The notes beneath the pieces are model-generated. The model was not told the origin of the DNA. It saw only the letters and a list, made by a program, of their open reading frames with translations, and did no database searches. 64,000 nucleotides of DNA, taken from assembly GCA_009694515.1 (NCBI GenBank), contig SHUV01000002.1, forward strand, positions 1-64,000, read 5' to 3'. This document shows positions 23,913 through 34,228 of this stretch, in pieces. The position numbers and the translations under genes are program-made. How positions within the stretch are numbered: the stretch's first letter is position 1; every line of letters starts with the position of its first letter. This DNA is from Candidatus Planktophila sp. (GTDB lineage Bacteria; Actinomycetota; Actinomycetes; Nanopelagicales; Nanopelagicaceae).

Positions 23913-25481
23913 TTATTGGTAAAAAGCCTCTTGGTGGAAATCTTTTGGTGTGGCCTTGATTGGTCTTGAATTTATTAGCTCGCCGGCCTTGCGGGGCAAG
24001 GTGAGAACAAAGTGAGCTCCTTGGTTTGGACGTCCCCACGCATCCAATTCGCCATTGTGAAGACGCGCATCCTCAAGTGCGATGGAAAGGCCTAAACCAG
24101 TTCCACCTCGCACTCGAGCACGTGATGGATCTTCTCGCCAGAACCGATCAAAGACGCGAGTCAGGGCCGATTCATCAAGTCCTGAGCCGTAATCTCGAAC
24201 ACCAATACCAACCTCGGTATCGGTAGCAACCACATTAACAAGAATCTTCTTTCCTTCAGCATGATCGAGCGCGTTTGAAAGAAGATTTCGCATGATGCGC
24301 TCAACTCTGCGGATATCAGCGTTAATAGTGACAGACTCTTCATCTGCCTCTACTTGTATGTCACGTGTTGGCACAGTGCCCCCCATATCGAAATCTGCGG
24401 CACATCGGTTAATCAGGCCAATGACATCAAAATCAACAGGTTCCAGAACAGCCACTTCGGCATCAAAACGACTTACTTCAAGTAAGTCTTCGAGCAACCG
24501 CTCGAATCTATCTAGTTGAGCAACCAGAAGCTCAGAACTTCGGGCGACGAGTGGATCAAAAGAGCTGCGTTGGATGTGGATTACCTCTGATGCCATACGC
24601 AGTGTGGTCAAAGGAGTTCGTAGTTCGTGGGTGACATCTGAAACAAAACGCTGCTGGACACGTGAGAGATGCTCTAGCCGAGTGATTTGCTCTTCAATAG
24701 ATAGGGCCATTTCATTATAAGAAATTGCCAGCGTTGCCATCTCATCGGTTGAAACAACTTTCATCCGCTGAGTGAAGTCTCCCTGCGTAAACTGATTAGC
24801 GATACGTGCTGCTTCACGCACCGGTCGAACCACTTGTCGCACTACGAGCCAGGTAATAAGTCCGATGAGAAAGATCAGAGCGACTCCAGTAATGAGAAGT
24901 GAGTTCAAGATGAGATCCACTGTTGCCGTCTGGTTCTTGAGAGAAAAGATGATGTAAATCTCGTATCTTCCCCCAGTAGGAATAATAATTCTCTTACCCA
25001 CAAAGAGAGAGTCAATACTCTCTCCGTTGTTATATCGTGCAGGACCGTAGGCATAATGAAGTTTGGCATCTTTTTTGATCTGGGCGCGAAGATCTTTAGG
25101 AATGGATGAGTTCTTAATGACATTCGAAGACATCTCATAAGAATTTGCTGTAGTAGGTCCTCCTGGAGATTTCACAAAAATTACTTCTCGACGCTCCTCA
25201 TTAATTCCTTGGGTCGAGGTTCTCACAACGAATTCAGCGAGAGCTTCTTTACGGGCTTGAACTGTCATCGACTGCGATGCAAGTACTTGGTATTCAGCAT
25301 TAAAAAATGTGTATCGAGCTTCAGCCAGTGAAGAGTTCAGGCTAGTTGCCAGGATTCCATCAGCTAGACGTGAATACAGCGCAGAACCTGTAAGCCACAC
25401 AACGGTTAACGACAGCAAGAGAGTTGAGAGAATCACTCGTGTTGCTAGTGAATGTTTGAGTGACCGTCGTAAACGGTTCAT
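23913..25481 (-). CDS. mtrB: Sensor histidine kinase MtrB
   Basis: HAMP, FVSDVTHELRTPLTTLRM H-box; start at MNRLRRSLK immediately after mtrA. Confidence 0.92.
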   Translation of the reverse strand: MNRLRRSLKHSLATRVILSTLLLSLTVVWLTGSALYSRLADGILATSLNSSLAEARYTFFNAEYQVLASQSMTVQARKEALAEFVVRTSTQGINEERREVIFVKSPGGPTTANSYEMSSNVIKNSSIPKDLRAQIKKDAKLHYAYGPARYNNGESIDSLFVGKRIIIPTGGRYEIYIIFSLKNQTATVDLILNSLLITGVALIFLIGLITWLVVRQVVRPVREAARIANQFTQGDFTQRMKVVSTDEMATLAISYNEMALSIEEQITRLEHLSRVQQRFVSDVTHELRTPLTTLRMASEVIHIQRSSFDPLVARSSELLVAQLDRFERLLEDLLEVSRFDAEVAVLEPVDFDVIGLINRCAADFDMGGTVPTRDIQVEADEESVTINADIRRVERIMRNLLSNALDHAEGKKILVNVVATDTEVGIGVRDYGSGLDESALTRVFDRFWREDPSRARVRGGTGLGLSIALEDARLHNGELDAWGRPNQGAHFVLTLPRKAGELINSRPIKATPKDFHQEAFYQ

Positions 25482-25482
25482 G

Positions 25483-26163
25483 TTAAGCGGCTCCGCCCGC
25501 CTTATAGCCCACGCCACGAACCGTCATGATGATCTCTGGACGGTCGGCGTCGTGTTCAACCTTTGAACGAAGTCGCTGCACGTGCACATTGACCAATCGC
25601 GTATCAGTTGTTTGTCGGTAGCCCCAGACCTCACTTAAGAGCGCGTCGCGTGTAAATACGCGTCCTGGGTCTTTTGCTAGAGCGACAAGCAAATCAAATT
25701 CAAGACGTGTTAGTTGGATGAGAGCTGCACCGCGACGAACTTCGTGGGCTGTCACATCGATAGTGATATCACCGATTGAAAGAAGGCCGGTCACATCAGA
25801 ATTGGTGCGACGCAAACGAGTGCGAATACGCGCAATGAGTTCAGCCTTATCTCTAAATGGTTTCTGCATGTAATCATCGGCGCCTGCTTCAAGACCCCGC
25901 ACAACATCCTGGGTCTCCCCCTTGGCGCTGAGCATCACAATTGGAACCATCGACTCTTTTCTAATTAATCGACAGACCTCTATGCCATCTATTCCTGGCA
26001 ACATGACATCGAGTAAGACGAGGTCCGGAGGATTATTTCTAAATACCTCCAGCGCCTCATCTCCTCTACTCACCATATCTACATCGAAGCCAGAACTTGT
26101 AAGAACAATTCCCAGCATTTCGGCGAGATCTTGATCGTCATCGACGACCATGATGAGTGTCAT
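25483..26163 (-). CDS. mtrA: Response regulator MtrA (OmpR family)
   Basis: Receiver plus winged helix; paired with mtrB. Confidence 0.93.
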   Translation of the reverse strand: MTLIMVVDDDQDLAEMLGIVLTSSGFDVDMVSRGDEALEVFRNNPPDLVLLDVMLPGIDGIEVCRLIRKESMVPIVMLSAKGETQDVVRGLEAGADDYMQKPFRDKAELIARIRTRLRRTNSDVTGLLSIGDITIDVTAHEVRRGAALIQLTRLEFDLLVALAKDPGRVFTRDALLSEVWGYRQTTDTRLVNVHVQRLRSKVEHDADRPEIIMTVRGVGYKAGGAA

Positions 26164-26180
26164 GCAATATCAACGATCAT

Positions 26181-27461
26181 TTATGAACCGTGCTCCCAAG
26201 AATTAAGGTACATATCTTGAGCTGGTGTGAGTACATCGATACGACCACCCATTGAAATGAGTTTCAGTGCTGCAACTTCCTTATCGATATATGTTGGAAC
26301 TTCATGTACTCCAGCAGAGAGATTCTTTGCTTCCTTGACGAGGTATTCCGCAGTCAGGGCCTGATCAGAGAATGACATATCCATTACTGATGCTGGGTGA
26401 CCTTCAGCTGCACCGAGGTTTACTAGACGACCTTCAGCTAGAAGAAGTAAGCGGCGACCATCTTTCATCACATATTCATCAGTCTGGTGACGCATCTTGG
26501 CATTCTTCTGTTTTGAGTTCTGCTCTAGCCATGCAACATCGATTTCGATATCAAAGTGACCTGAGTTGGCCATGATTGCACCATCTTTCATCGCTGCGAA
26601 GTGTTCATCGCGTAGTACATCGCGGTTACCGGTGACTGTAATAAACACATCGCCAACTTTGGCTGCATCTAACATCGGCATAACTCGGAAGCCTTGCATC
26701 ATCGCATCAAGTGCCTTAGTTGGGTCAATTTCTGTCACAACTACATCTGCGCCCATGCCCTTTGCTCGCTCTGCAACACCTTTTCCGCAATAACCAAATC
26801 CTGCAACAACGACAATGCGTCCTGCAAGTAAGAAGTTTGTCGCACGGAAGACCGCATCAAGAGTTGATTGACCTGTGCCATAGCGATTATCAAACATATG
26901 CTTTGTGTCAGTGTCATTGACGGCGATCATCGGAAATGTCAGCGCACCATCTTTTGCCATCTGGTTCAGGCGAATAACTCCAGTTGTAGTCTCTTCGCAA
27001 CCACCAGCGATATTCGGCAATAGTTCCTTGCGAGTTGTGTGAAGAGTGTTGACAAGGTCGCAACCATCATCGAAGACTTGATGTGGTTCGATATCAAGTG
27101 CAGCGTTGATGTGCGAGTAATACCCGTCGCGATCAACTGCGTTGCGTGCAAATACAGAGATTCCGTATTCATGAACAAGTGCTGCAGCGGTGTCATCTTG
27201 CGTTGATAGTGGGTTAGAAGCACAGAGAGCAATTTCAGCGCCGCCAGCTTTAAGAACACGCATCAAGTTAGCGGTCTCAGTTGTGACGTGCATACATGCT
27301 GCAATTCGTACACCGGTAAATGGTTGTGACTTTTCAAATCGTTCACGAATTTGTGCCAGGACCGGCATGTTGCGCTCTGCCCATTCGATGCGCTTGCGCC
27401 CCTCGGCAGCAAGTGAAGCATCGGCAATATCGTGCTTTGGAATTGTTGTTACTTGTGTCAT
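26181..27461 (-). CDS. ahcY: Adenosylhomocysteinase
   Basis: GRIVVVAGFGYCGKGVAERAKGMGADVVVTEIDP. Confidence 0.96.
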   Translation of the reverse strand: MTQVTTIPKHDIADASLAAEGRKRIEWAERNMPVLAQIRERFEKSQPFTGVRIAACMHVTTETANLMRVLKAGGAEIALCASNPLSTQDDTAAALVHEYGISVFARNAVDRDGYYSHINAALDIEPHQVFDDGCDLVNTLHTTRKELLPNIAGGCEETTTGVIRLNQMAKDGALTFPMIAVNDTDTKHMFDNRYGTGQSTLDAVFRATNFLLAGRIVVVAGFGYCGKGVAERAKGMGADVVVTEIDPTKALDAMMQGFRVMPMLDAAKVGDVFITVTGNRDVLRDEHFAAMKDGAIMANSGHFDIEIDVAWLEQNSKQKNAKMRHQTDEYVMKDGRRLLLLAEGRLVNLGAAEGHPASVMDMSFSDQALTAEYLVKEAKNLSAGVHEVPTYIDKEVAALKLISMGGRIDVLTPAQDMYLNSWEHGS

Positions 27462-27597
27462 GAAAACATATCTCCCTAGGTAGTTCCTCTGATTTATGAG
27501 GATTGTCTTTTTCGCTTGACCTTCGGCGTAGGGCTCTACTGTGCTAGTCGGCTATGGGATTAGTTTAGTGGACTCCGGGAAAAAGGGTGAAACAGAC

Positions 27598-28950
27598 TTA
27601 GCTTCGTATCGCCTTGAGTACTTCATCGCGAACCTTCTCCATCTGCCCTTGGGTGGAAGCCTCGACATTGAGTCGAAGGAGTGGCTCAGTATTAGAGGCC
27701 CGAAGATTAAACCACCAGTCTTTGGCGCTGACAGTCAGACCATCAAGGTGATCCATTTCTACTTCACTATCTGCTTCAAATTTTTGCTGGATAGTTTCCA
27801 TCGAGGCAGCCGAATCAGAGACTGTCGAGTTAATCTCTCCACTTGAGTGATATCTATTAAATGGCTTAAGAATTGTGGAGAGTGATTTCTTGCTTTCACC
27901 GAGTGCTGCAATTGCATGAAGAGCGGCCAGCATTCCAGAATCTGCCTTCCAAAAATCTCTAAAGTAGAAATGTCCTGAGTGTTCTCCGCCAAATACGGCA
28001 TCTGTTTCGGCCATGAGTTTTTTAATGTATGAATGGCCCACACGCGAACGAACTGCTGTTCCACCGTTTTCCTCAACAACTTCTTTCACTGCACGAGAGG
28101 AGATGAGGTTATAAATAATATTTGACCCGGGATACTTAACAAGCTCGCGAGATGCAATCAGTGATGTCAAAGAAGATGGATTGACAAGTGCTCCCTTTTC
28201 ATCAACAAGGAAGCAGCGATCGGCATCACCATCGAATGCGAGCCCGATATCTGCACCATGTTTCTTCACCGCCTTTTGTAGATCAAGAAGATTCTTTGGG
28301 TCAATCGGGTTGGCTTCGTGATTAGGGAAAGAACCATCTAATTCAAAGAAGAGTTCAATTACTTCCGCATTAAGTCTCTTAAAGACAGCCGGTGCTGTGT
28401 ATCCACCCATTCCGTTGCCGGCATCGATAACTATTTTCAAAGGGCGAATCTGTGAAACATCGACCAAGGTCAGTAAATGATCGACATATTCCTCAATCAT
28501 ATTCTTCGATTTCTCAACACCGATATTTCTCATCGCCATGGGAGTGCCTTCATAAACGAACTTTTCGATCGTTAACAAGCCTGACTCTTTACCTATGGGA
28601 CGTGCACCACTAAAGCAGAGTTTGATTCCATTGTATGCAGCAGGATTATGGCTTGCGGTAAACATCGCACCTGGCAGATTTAATTTTCCGGCGGCGAAAT
28701 ACAACATATCTGTGGAGGCAAGTCCGATACGAATGACATCAAGGCCTTGAGAGGTAACGCCAGCTGAAAATGCAGTTGCCAGCGTGGGTGAAGATGGACG
28801 CATATCTTCTCCGATGACAACTGTTCCTGGTTCGCGTTTGATTTCTAAGAAGCGAGCAAAAGCAACGCCGGTGGCAAATGCAAAATCTGACGTGAGCTCT
28901 TCATCGACTAACCCACGGATGTCATAGGCCTTAAATATTGATGCGCTCAT
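27598..28950 (-). CDS. manB: Phosphomannomutase/phosphoglucomutase
   Basis: FKAYDIRG, TASHNPAAYNGIK, DGDADR; start at MSASIFKAYDIRG. Confidence 0.93.
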   Translation of the reverse strand: MSASIFKAYDIRGLVDEELTSDFAFATGVAFARFLEIKREPGTVVIGEDMRPSSPTLATAFSAGVTSQGLDVIRIGLASTDMLYFAAGKLNLPGAMFTASHNPAAYNGIKLCFSGARPIGKESGLLTIEKFVYEGTPMAMRNIGVEKSKNMIEEYVDHLLTLVDVSQIRPLKIVIDAGNGMGGYTAPAVFKRLNAEVIELFFELDGSFPNHEANPIDPKNLLDLQKAVKKHGADIGLAFDGDADRCFLVDEKGALVNPSSLTSLIASRELVKYPGSNIIYNLISSRAVKEVVEENGGTAVRSRVGHSYIKKLMAETDAVFGGEHSGHFYFRDFWKADSGMLAALHAIAALGESKKSLSTILKPFNRYHSSGEINSTVSDSAASMETIQQKFEADSEVEMDHLDGLTVSAKDWWFNLRASNTEPLLRLNVEASTQGQMEKVRDEVLKAIRS

Positions 28951-28987
28951 GAAGGTATCGTAAAGAATTGAGTATGCAGAAGTGAAA

Positions 28988-29365
28988 TTAGGAAGGCACT
29001 GCGCGCAAATGTCCGCGTCTGCCCACGCTTGATTGTGAAGTAGTCGTTGAGACATCCGTTGTGGTGGTGTGAGAATTCAGAGCAACCTCTCGGACAGCAT
29101 CGGCGATCGCCATGAGATCGTCTTCACTTGGTCCACTCTGATTTTCATCTACAGCTTGCTTGATGACATTCCAACCTTGCGGGACAGTTAATCGCGCAGA
29201 GTGCTTATCGCAGAGATCGTATGAATGAGGTTCGGAAAAAGTTGCCAATGGCCCAAGGACGGCAGTGGATTCAGCGTAAATATAGGTAAGGGTCATCGAT
29301 GCCGAAGAATTGCAACTCACACGAGAGCAACTGCGCCCAGAACGTACCGAAGAACTCATGTGCAT
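28988..29365 (-). CDS. DUF3499-family protein
   Basis: CSRVSCNSSASMTLTYIYAESTAVLGPL...YDLCDKHSARLTVPQGW. Confidence 0.88.
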   Translation of the reverse strand: MHMSSSVRSGRSCSRVSCNSSASMTLTYIYAESTAVLGPLATFSEPHSYDLCDKHSARLTVPQGWNVIKQAVDENQSGPSEDDLMAIADAVREVALNSHTTTTDVSTTTSQSSVGRRGHLRAVPS

Positions 29366-29390
29366 AAGGCTATCGGTGTAACTATAAAAG

Positions 29391-30692
29391 TCAGGGATTT
29401 AACACACGGATATTTGAATCTGGAATTGAAGACTTTGTCAGAACACTGCCCGGAGTCAATGGAACATATCCATATCCACTCTTGGATGAAATTAGAGCCG
29501 CGCCAGAAGTTCCGGGCGAGATTGCCGAAAAGCTGACAGACCGGGCAGAGTCAGAAAGTACGTAGGTAGCTATGTCAGAACCTTTGATATCAATTGTTCG
29601 AGAGTTCCCACCGGCCTGCATCACTGTGAGTCTGACTTCGATTTCACTGCCCGTGAAAACCAAGGTGGGAGCTAATCCAGTTGTAGCCAAGGTGAACTCT
29701 TGCAAGTCCGGAACCGCGGTGCTCCATACGAAATCACTCTTGCCTTGCGAGACCGTAGGTGAAAACACAGATCCAAGAATTGGTTGGTCGGAAGAAATGT
29801 GTAGTGCAAATTTTCCAGACGACATCAAGATATTCATGGGGATCTCAACGACTTTCTTATGGGCAACAACCCTGCCATTTATCCCAACCGGAGAAAAAGT
29901 TCCGTCGGTAGAGCGAATCTCAGCGCTGATACGCGCATCGACATCACCAGGGACTAAGAGTCGCAATGTGTGGGGGCTCGGGGTCTTCTTCTTCAACTGC
30001 TGCGGGATAGCCGGAATCTGCAACTTCTTACCAGGATCATCCGTTGAATTAACGATATCTCCGCCCAGTGATCTCAGCCCCTTGCCACGTTCATCTACAA
30101 GAAAACCATTGACGCGTCCAGACTTTGCTTCAATATGGATAGCAATTGATTTCGCACCTGGTGCCAAAGATGGCAGTGAGATCTGCTTAAATGAATTCGC
30201 ACCCACGATTAAATCTCTAGGAGTCAGTGCACCGTTTTCACTAAAGACAGAGACGCGAACAAGTGCTTTACCTAGCCCACTATTTACTAAGTTCAGCGAA
30301 CCTTTCGAAGTGATATCTGCAGTTGCACCCACAAACCACCGTGAAGTAATCGGGGCCTGACATGCCGATGCACCAGCCCACACACTCTTTCGGACCTGCC
30401 ACACAACAGGGGTAATTGCTCCGGCATCGATGACAGCAGACTGGGAAGCGATTGCGTAACGGCTAATTCCTGCCTCACGAGTGTTCATAGCGGAGGTGCC
30501 AGTTTTTCTGATCTGAGTCTTAGAACTTGTCAGAGAAATTGCTGTGGTTAATCCCGATGTATTAGGTGGGCAGATAACAGAAGGGTATGACTGATTAAAT
30601 CGAGATGTTGAGACGGTGAAGTTAAGCAAATTGCTAATAGCTAAAATCGAGATTGTCACGAGGAAAAGAAGGAAGCCACGGTTACTTTTCAT
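29391..30692 (-). CDS. DUF5719-like secreted/membrane protein
   Basis: N-terminal signal anchor; beta-rich; locus synteny with Rv3258c region. Confidence 0.7.
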   Translation of the reverse strand: MKSNRGFLLFLVTISILAISNLLNFTVSTSRFNQSYPSVICPPNTSGLTTAISLTSSKTQIRKTGTSAMNTREAGISRYAIASQSAVIDAGAITPVVWQVRKSVWAGASACQAPITSRWFVGATADITSKGSLNLVNSGLGKALVRVSVFSENGALTPRDLIVGANSFKQISLPSLAPGAKSIAIHIEAKSGRVNGFLVDERGKGLRSLGGDIVNSTDDPGKKLQIPAIPQQLKKKTPSPHTLRLLVPGDVDARISAEIRSTDGTFSPVGINGRVVAHKKVVEIPMNILMSSGKFALHISSDQPILGSVFSPTVSQGKSDFVWSTAVPDLQEFTLATTGLAPTLVFTGSEIEVRLTVMQAGGNSRTIDIKGSDIATYVLSDSARSVSFSAISPGTSGAALISSKSGYGYVPLTPGSVLTKSSIPDSNIRVLNP

Positions 30693-33600
30693 GCCAGCTC
30701 CTTTTCAGATATCTCACTTTTGCGGCGACCAGAAGGCAGCGCAAGAACAATGACAGTGACCAGCACAATCATGAAGAAGGAGATCCAGGCCCTTCGCTGT
30801 GTTCCATCATGGAAGATAGTGACTTCGCCAGCGTTGGTGATTTCAAAGGTGGGAAGACCATCGCGATCTTCAATACGAGCTGCGGTAAATCCATCTTGGT
30901 AAATTCTCCACCCTTTACTAAAACTTTCAGTGAGTGTGAGTGTTCCGGGACGCGGCACAATGGCGCTAATTCCAGTAGCTTCAATGATGGAAACTTCTCC
31001 GGCGTAGTCGGTAAGAATGATGCGTCCAGTTGCCTCACTTACCTTCCAGACAATTCCAGCTTTTGTCGCAGAGGTTCTTATGAAGCCGCCTAAGCCATCA
31101 ATGGTTTGAACTACCTCATCAATAATCGGATTCTTTAAGTAAACGTATTTGATTCCGTAGGTTGCTAAGACTTCACTTGAAGTCACCCCAGTATTGTCGA
31201 TTAAGCCTTCAACTGCTCGGGAAATTACTTCCGTGTCCGCTGGCGCAACATCTACTTCACCCAGTGTGATATCTCTTCCTCTGGAGATGTAATAGGAAAG
31301 GGTTTGCTCACCACTTCTAATGTAGGGACGAAGCACGAGTGACTTGGCACTCTTCTCTATTGCTAGGTAGGCAGGAAGAACATTCTTCTGCCCTGTACGA
31401 AGCGGTGAATCTGCTCCTGCAGTTACCAACCATGAGAGAGATGTCGCACTATAAACAAGGGTCAAGGCAAGAATGAGTGCGACCGAAATATGCCGGTAAT
31501 TAATGTGAGATTGTTCCAGCCGAGATCTAATTTTGTCGAACATCACAACACCAGAAGTTAGTGAGAAGAGCGTGGCGATTGCAATAAAGGTTCCAACAGA
31601 TACTTGGGCATTTAACAGTGTTCCATTACCCGGTATGACTGCAACGCTAATCAAAGTTCCACACAGTAAAAAAGTAATTCCTGGGACTGCAAATTTTCGA
31701 GCAGCGGTAGTAGAGAAGTAGGCGACGAGCAAAATTGCCACTATCGGACTAAGGCACCACCACGGAAGAGATCCCGGCCCACCGGGATTGGCAAGAATTG
31801 CTAGGTTCGGGCCGCCCCCTGAAACAGATAATCCGATCTCGCGCAGAATGCGGGTTGGGTTGAGCAATACCCCGAGAGAAGCTGGTGCTGATAGTAAGAA
31901 TGGGAGTATCAAAAGCGTGAGGCGACGCTTGAGTCGTTCGAGGAATAGTTGATTCCTGTAATCATTGGACGCTTTCCTGAAGTCGCCAAAAATCGTCAAT
32001 GTGCTTCCCACGAAAAGGATGAGGAGTACCGATGGATTAAATGAAAGCAGGAACCAGATAAAAAGTGAGTACCCAAAGATGCTGCGCCAACTCCAGCGAT
32101 CAATTTCGGCCCACGCATGAAATTGCCTCATTAAAAACGGCAGTAACGCCATAAAGACAAGTACTCCTAGTCGACCGCCGTTCACCGAAGCAATCGCCAC
32201 CGGCGATAAGGCATAGAGCAAGGAAGCACCGGCTGATAGCCACTGATTATCTGTAAATTTCTTTAGGTAGCGATGTGCTGAAAGCAGAAGTATCAAGGGA
32301 GCGGTGAGAAAGAAAATAGTGATAAAGACCGAAACATTTCCGAAGAAGAGCAGGGATGCGATTGCGATAACTAAGACCCAGGTAGGAGTGGATTGCGCAC
32401 TGCCCATTCCCACGTCATGCCAACTAGAGATATAGAGCTTGATTAAATCTCGGAAACTCGCTGGAGATTCGGCAAGTGCGCCGCCAGCTAGTGGTCCAAA
32501 CCTGTGACGTGCCCAGGAAAGTGAGACAAGTGTGATGATCGATGCGGCAATAACCATAGGCCGATAGAAGAGCGTTCTCCACGGAGTTCGTAAAACAGGG
32601 GTAAGAAGATCTTCATCCTCATTTATTTCTAAGTCACTAATAATCGGTAACTCTCGTGATGGTGAATGAGGAAGCACCACGGAACGTAGCGTCGATGCCA
32701 GACGAGAAATAGATGAACGAAGTTGGGATATCCGCGATGGAACAAAGGCATTGACCACTCTCGGAGAAATAAGTCGGTGTTGTTTACGAAATTTTCTGGC
32801 TGAGAGTAATTCGGTGGGATGAATAATGAGTGAGCCAATTGCCAAGATTTCATCCGATGCATAGCCGGGGAGTTTGGCAAATAGATAGCCGACAGAACGC
32901 AAGATAGCCCCGGCAAATAGCGTGAAGATGAGTCCAGGTAGCGACCACACACTTGAGTTAGCAAGCAAGACATAGGCTGCATTGCGCCGATCTAGTAAAA
33001 GCGGCCGGTGAAGAAACGCTCCTTGCACATCAACACTTCTTCGTTCGGTTGCCGATGCTTGAGCGTGATACCCAATCGCATCAGAGACGGCAATCACCGA
33101 GTGTCCAGCAACGCGAACACGCCAACCAAAATCAACATCGTCTCGGAATAGCTCTAAATTCTGATCAAAGCCACCGAGTTCTTCAAAGACGTCGCGACGG
33201 ATGAGAGCACCTGCGGTGCTAACAGAAAGCACTTCTGTTACGCCATCGTGTTGACCTTGATCGTATTCAAGAGGTTCCAGACCTGTCCATCTCGCACCGT
33301 TAGTTGCAATACTGATTCCTAATTCAATGAGATTTGTTCGATTATGCCAACCAAGAAGTTTTGGTCCAGCCATCACAACACTGGGCCGATCAGCAATAGC
33401 TGCTAATAAAGATTCCAGGGCTGCGGGGTGCAACTCACAATCATCGTGGAGAATCCAAATCCATTCTTCACTATCTTTAATTAGCGCAGGTAGCTGCGTG
33501 ATTCCATGAGCTACAGCAGCACCAAATCCACTTTCTCGACTGATAGTTGCAACTGGAATGCGAGCGCCTTTGAGCAACTTCACTGAAGCATCGAGGGAGC

Positions 33601-33724
33601 CGGTATCAATGGCAAATACTTGGTTGGGTGGTACAGACTGCGAAGCAAGAGAAGCGACAACTTCAGATAACCAGGTTGCTCCATCGTGTACAACTAAGAG
33701 TGCAGTTACACGCGGAGCGCTCAT
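30689..33724 (-). CDS. Large GT2 glycosyltransferase with multi-TM C-terminal region
   Basis: VTALLVVHDGATWLSEVVASLASQS..., FRDDVDFGWRVR; 1011 aa. Confidence 0.88.
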   Translation of the reverse strand: MSAPRVTALLVVHDGATWLSEVVASLASQSVPPNQVFAIDTGSLDASVKLLKGARIPVATISRESGFGAAVAHGITQLPALIKDSEEWIWILHDDCELHPAALESLLAAIADRPSVVMAGPKLLGWHNRTNLIELGISIATNGARWTGLEPLEYDQGQHDGVTEVLSVSTAGALIRRDVFEELGGFDQNLELFRDDVDFGWRVRVAGHSVIAVSDAIGYHAQASATERRSVDVQGAFLHRPLLLDRRNAAYVLLANSSVWSLPGLIFTLFAGAILRSVGYLFAKLPGYASDEILAIGSLIIHPTELLSARKFRKQHRLISPRVVNAFVPSRISQLRSSISRLASTLRSVVLPHSPSRELPIISDLEINEDEDLLTPVLRTPWRTLFYRPMVIAASIITLVSLSWARHRFGPLAGGALAESPASFRDLIKLYISSWHDVGMGSAQSTPTWVLVIAIASLLFFGNVSVFITIFFLTAPLILLLSAHRYLKKFTDNQWLSAGASLLYALSPVAIASVNGGRLGVLVFMALLPFLMRQFHAWAEIDRWSWRSIFGYSLFIWFLLSFNPSVLLILFVGSTLTIFGDFRKASNDYRNQLFLERLKRRLTLLILPFLLSAPASLGVLLNPTRILREIGLSVSGGGPNLAILANPGGPGSLPWWCLSPIVAILLVAYFSTTAARKFAVPGITFLLCGTLISVAVIPGNGTLLNAQVSVGTFIAIATLFSLTSGVVMFDKIRSRLEQSHINYRHISVALILALTLVYSATSLSWLVTAGADSPLRTGQKNVLPAYLAIEKSAKSLVLRPYIRSGEQTLSYYISRGRDITLGEVDVAPADTEVISRAVEGLIDNTGVTSSEVLATYGIKYVYLKNPIIDEVVQTIDGLGGFIRTSATKAGIVWKVSEATGRIILTDYAGEVSIIEATGISAIVPRPGTLTLTESFSKGWRIYQDGFTAARIEDRDGLPTFEITNAGEVTIFHDGTQRRAWISFFMIVLVTVIVLALPSGRRKSEISEKELA

Positions 33725-33778
33725 GGGAAGAACCTACCTAAAGTAAGGCCCAGGGCCTGAAATTGTTGCTGGTTGCCC

Positions 33779-34093
33779 TTACGCAGGGCGACGCTTAAGA
33801 CGACGACGCTCACGCTCTGAGAGACCGCCCCAGATACCAAAGCGTTCATCATGTGCCAGAGCGTATTCAAGACACTCTTGGCGCACATCACATGAGAGGC
33901 AGACGCGCTTTGCTTCGCGAGTGGAGCCACCCTTTTCTGGAAAGAAAGCTTCCGGATCAGTTTGAGCACACAGTGAGCGCTCTTGCCAGGAGAGTTCAAA
34001 ATTCTCGCCATTAGCTAGTTGAATAGTTGGTCCAGCAGTGGGGGCTGATGGCTTGCCAGTGGATGTTCCTTCTGGGCGGATTGGCATCTGCAA
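33779..34093 (-). CDS. whiB2: WhiB-family regulator (WhiB2/WhmD-like)
   Basis: C...CLSCDVRQECLEYALAHDERFGIWGGLSERERRRLKRR. Confidence 0.92.
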   Translation of the reverse strand: MQMPIRPEGTSTGKPSAPTAGPTIQLANGENFELSWQERSLCAQTDPEAFFPEKGGSTREAKRVCLSCDVRQECLEYALAHDERFGIWGGLSERERRRLKRRPA

Positions 34094-34151
34094 ATCTCCT
34101 CAAGTCATTAGGGAGGCGATCCACTAGGAATCACCTGCGCTCTAGGTATTA

Positions 34152-34167
34152 ATTACACATGTGTAAT
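34152..34167. repeat. Perfect 16 bp palindrome ATTACACATGTGTAAT upstream of whiB2
   Basis: Read directly; lies about 60 bp upstream of the whiB2 start. Confidence 0.6.
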
Positions 34168-34228
34168 CCCTCGTAGTCAACTCCTATGTTGAGACTTTTT
34201 ATCTTTTTTTTTGGCAAAAAGTCGATTT

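Noticed and set aside
27462-27597. Possible SAH or SAM riboswitch upstream of ahcY
   Set aside because: No recognizable SAH/SAM riboswitch core; only a short CCTC/GAGG hairpin
29572-30360. 262 aa plus-strand ORF antisense to the DUF5719-like gene
   Set aside because: Long, but antisense to a gene in conserved synteny with a signal anchor; composition is typical of a shadow ORF
34193-34223. Hairpin GACTTTTT...AAAAAGTC with T9 as possible terminator
   Set aside because: Stem is almost all A-T and the T-run is in the loop, not after the stem; not a convincing intrinsic terminator
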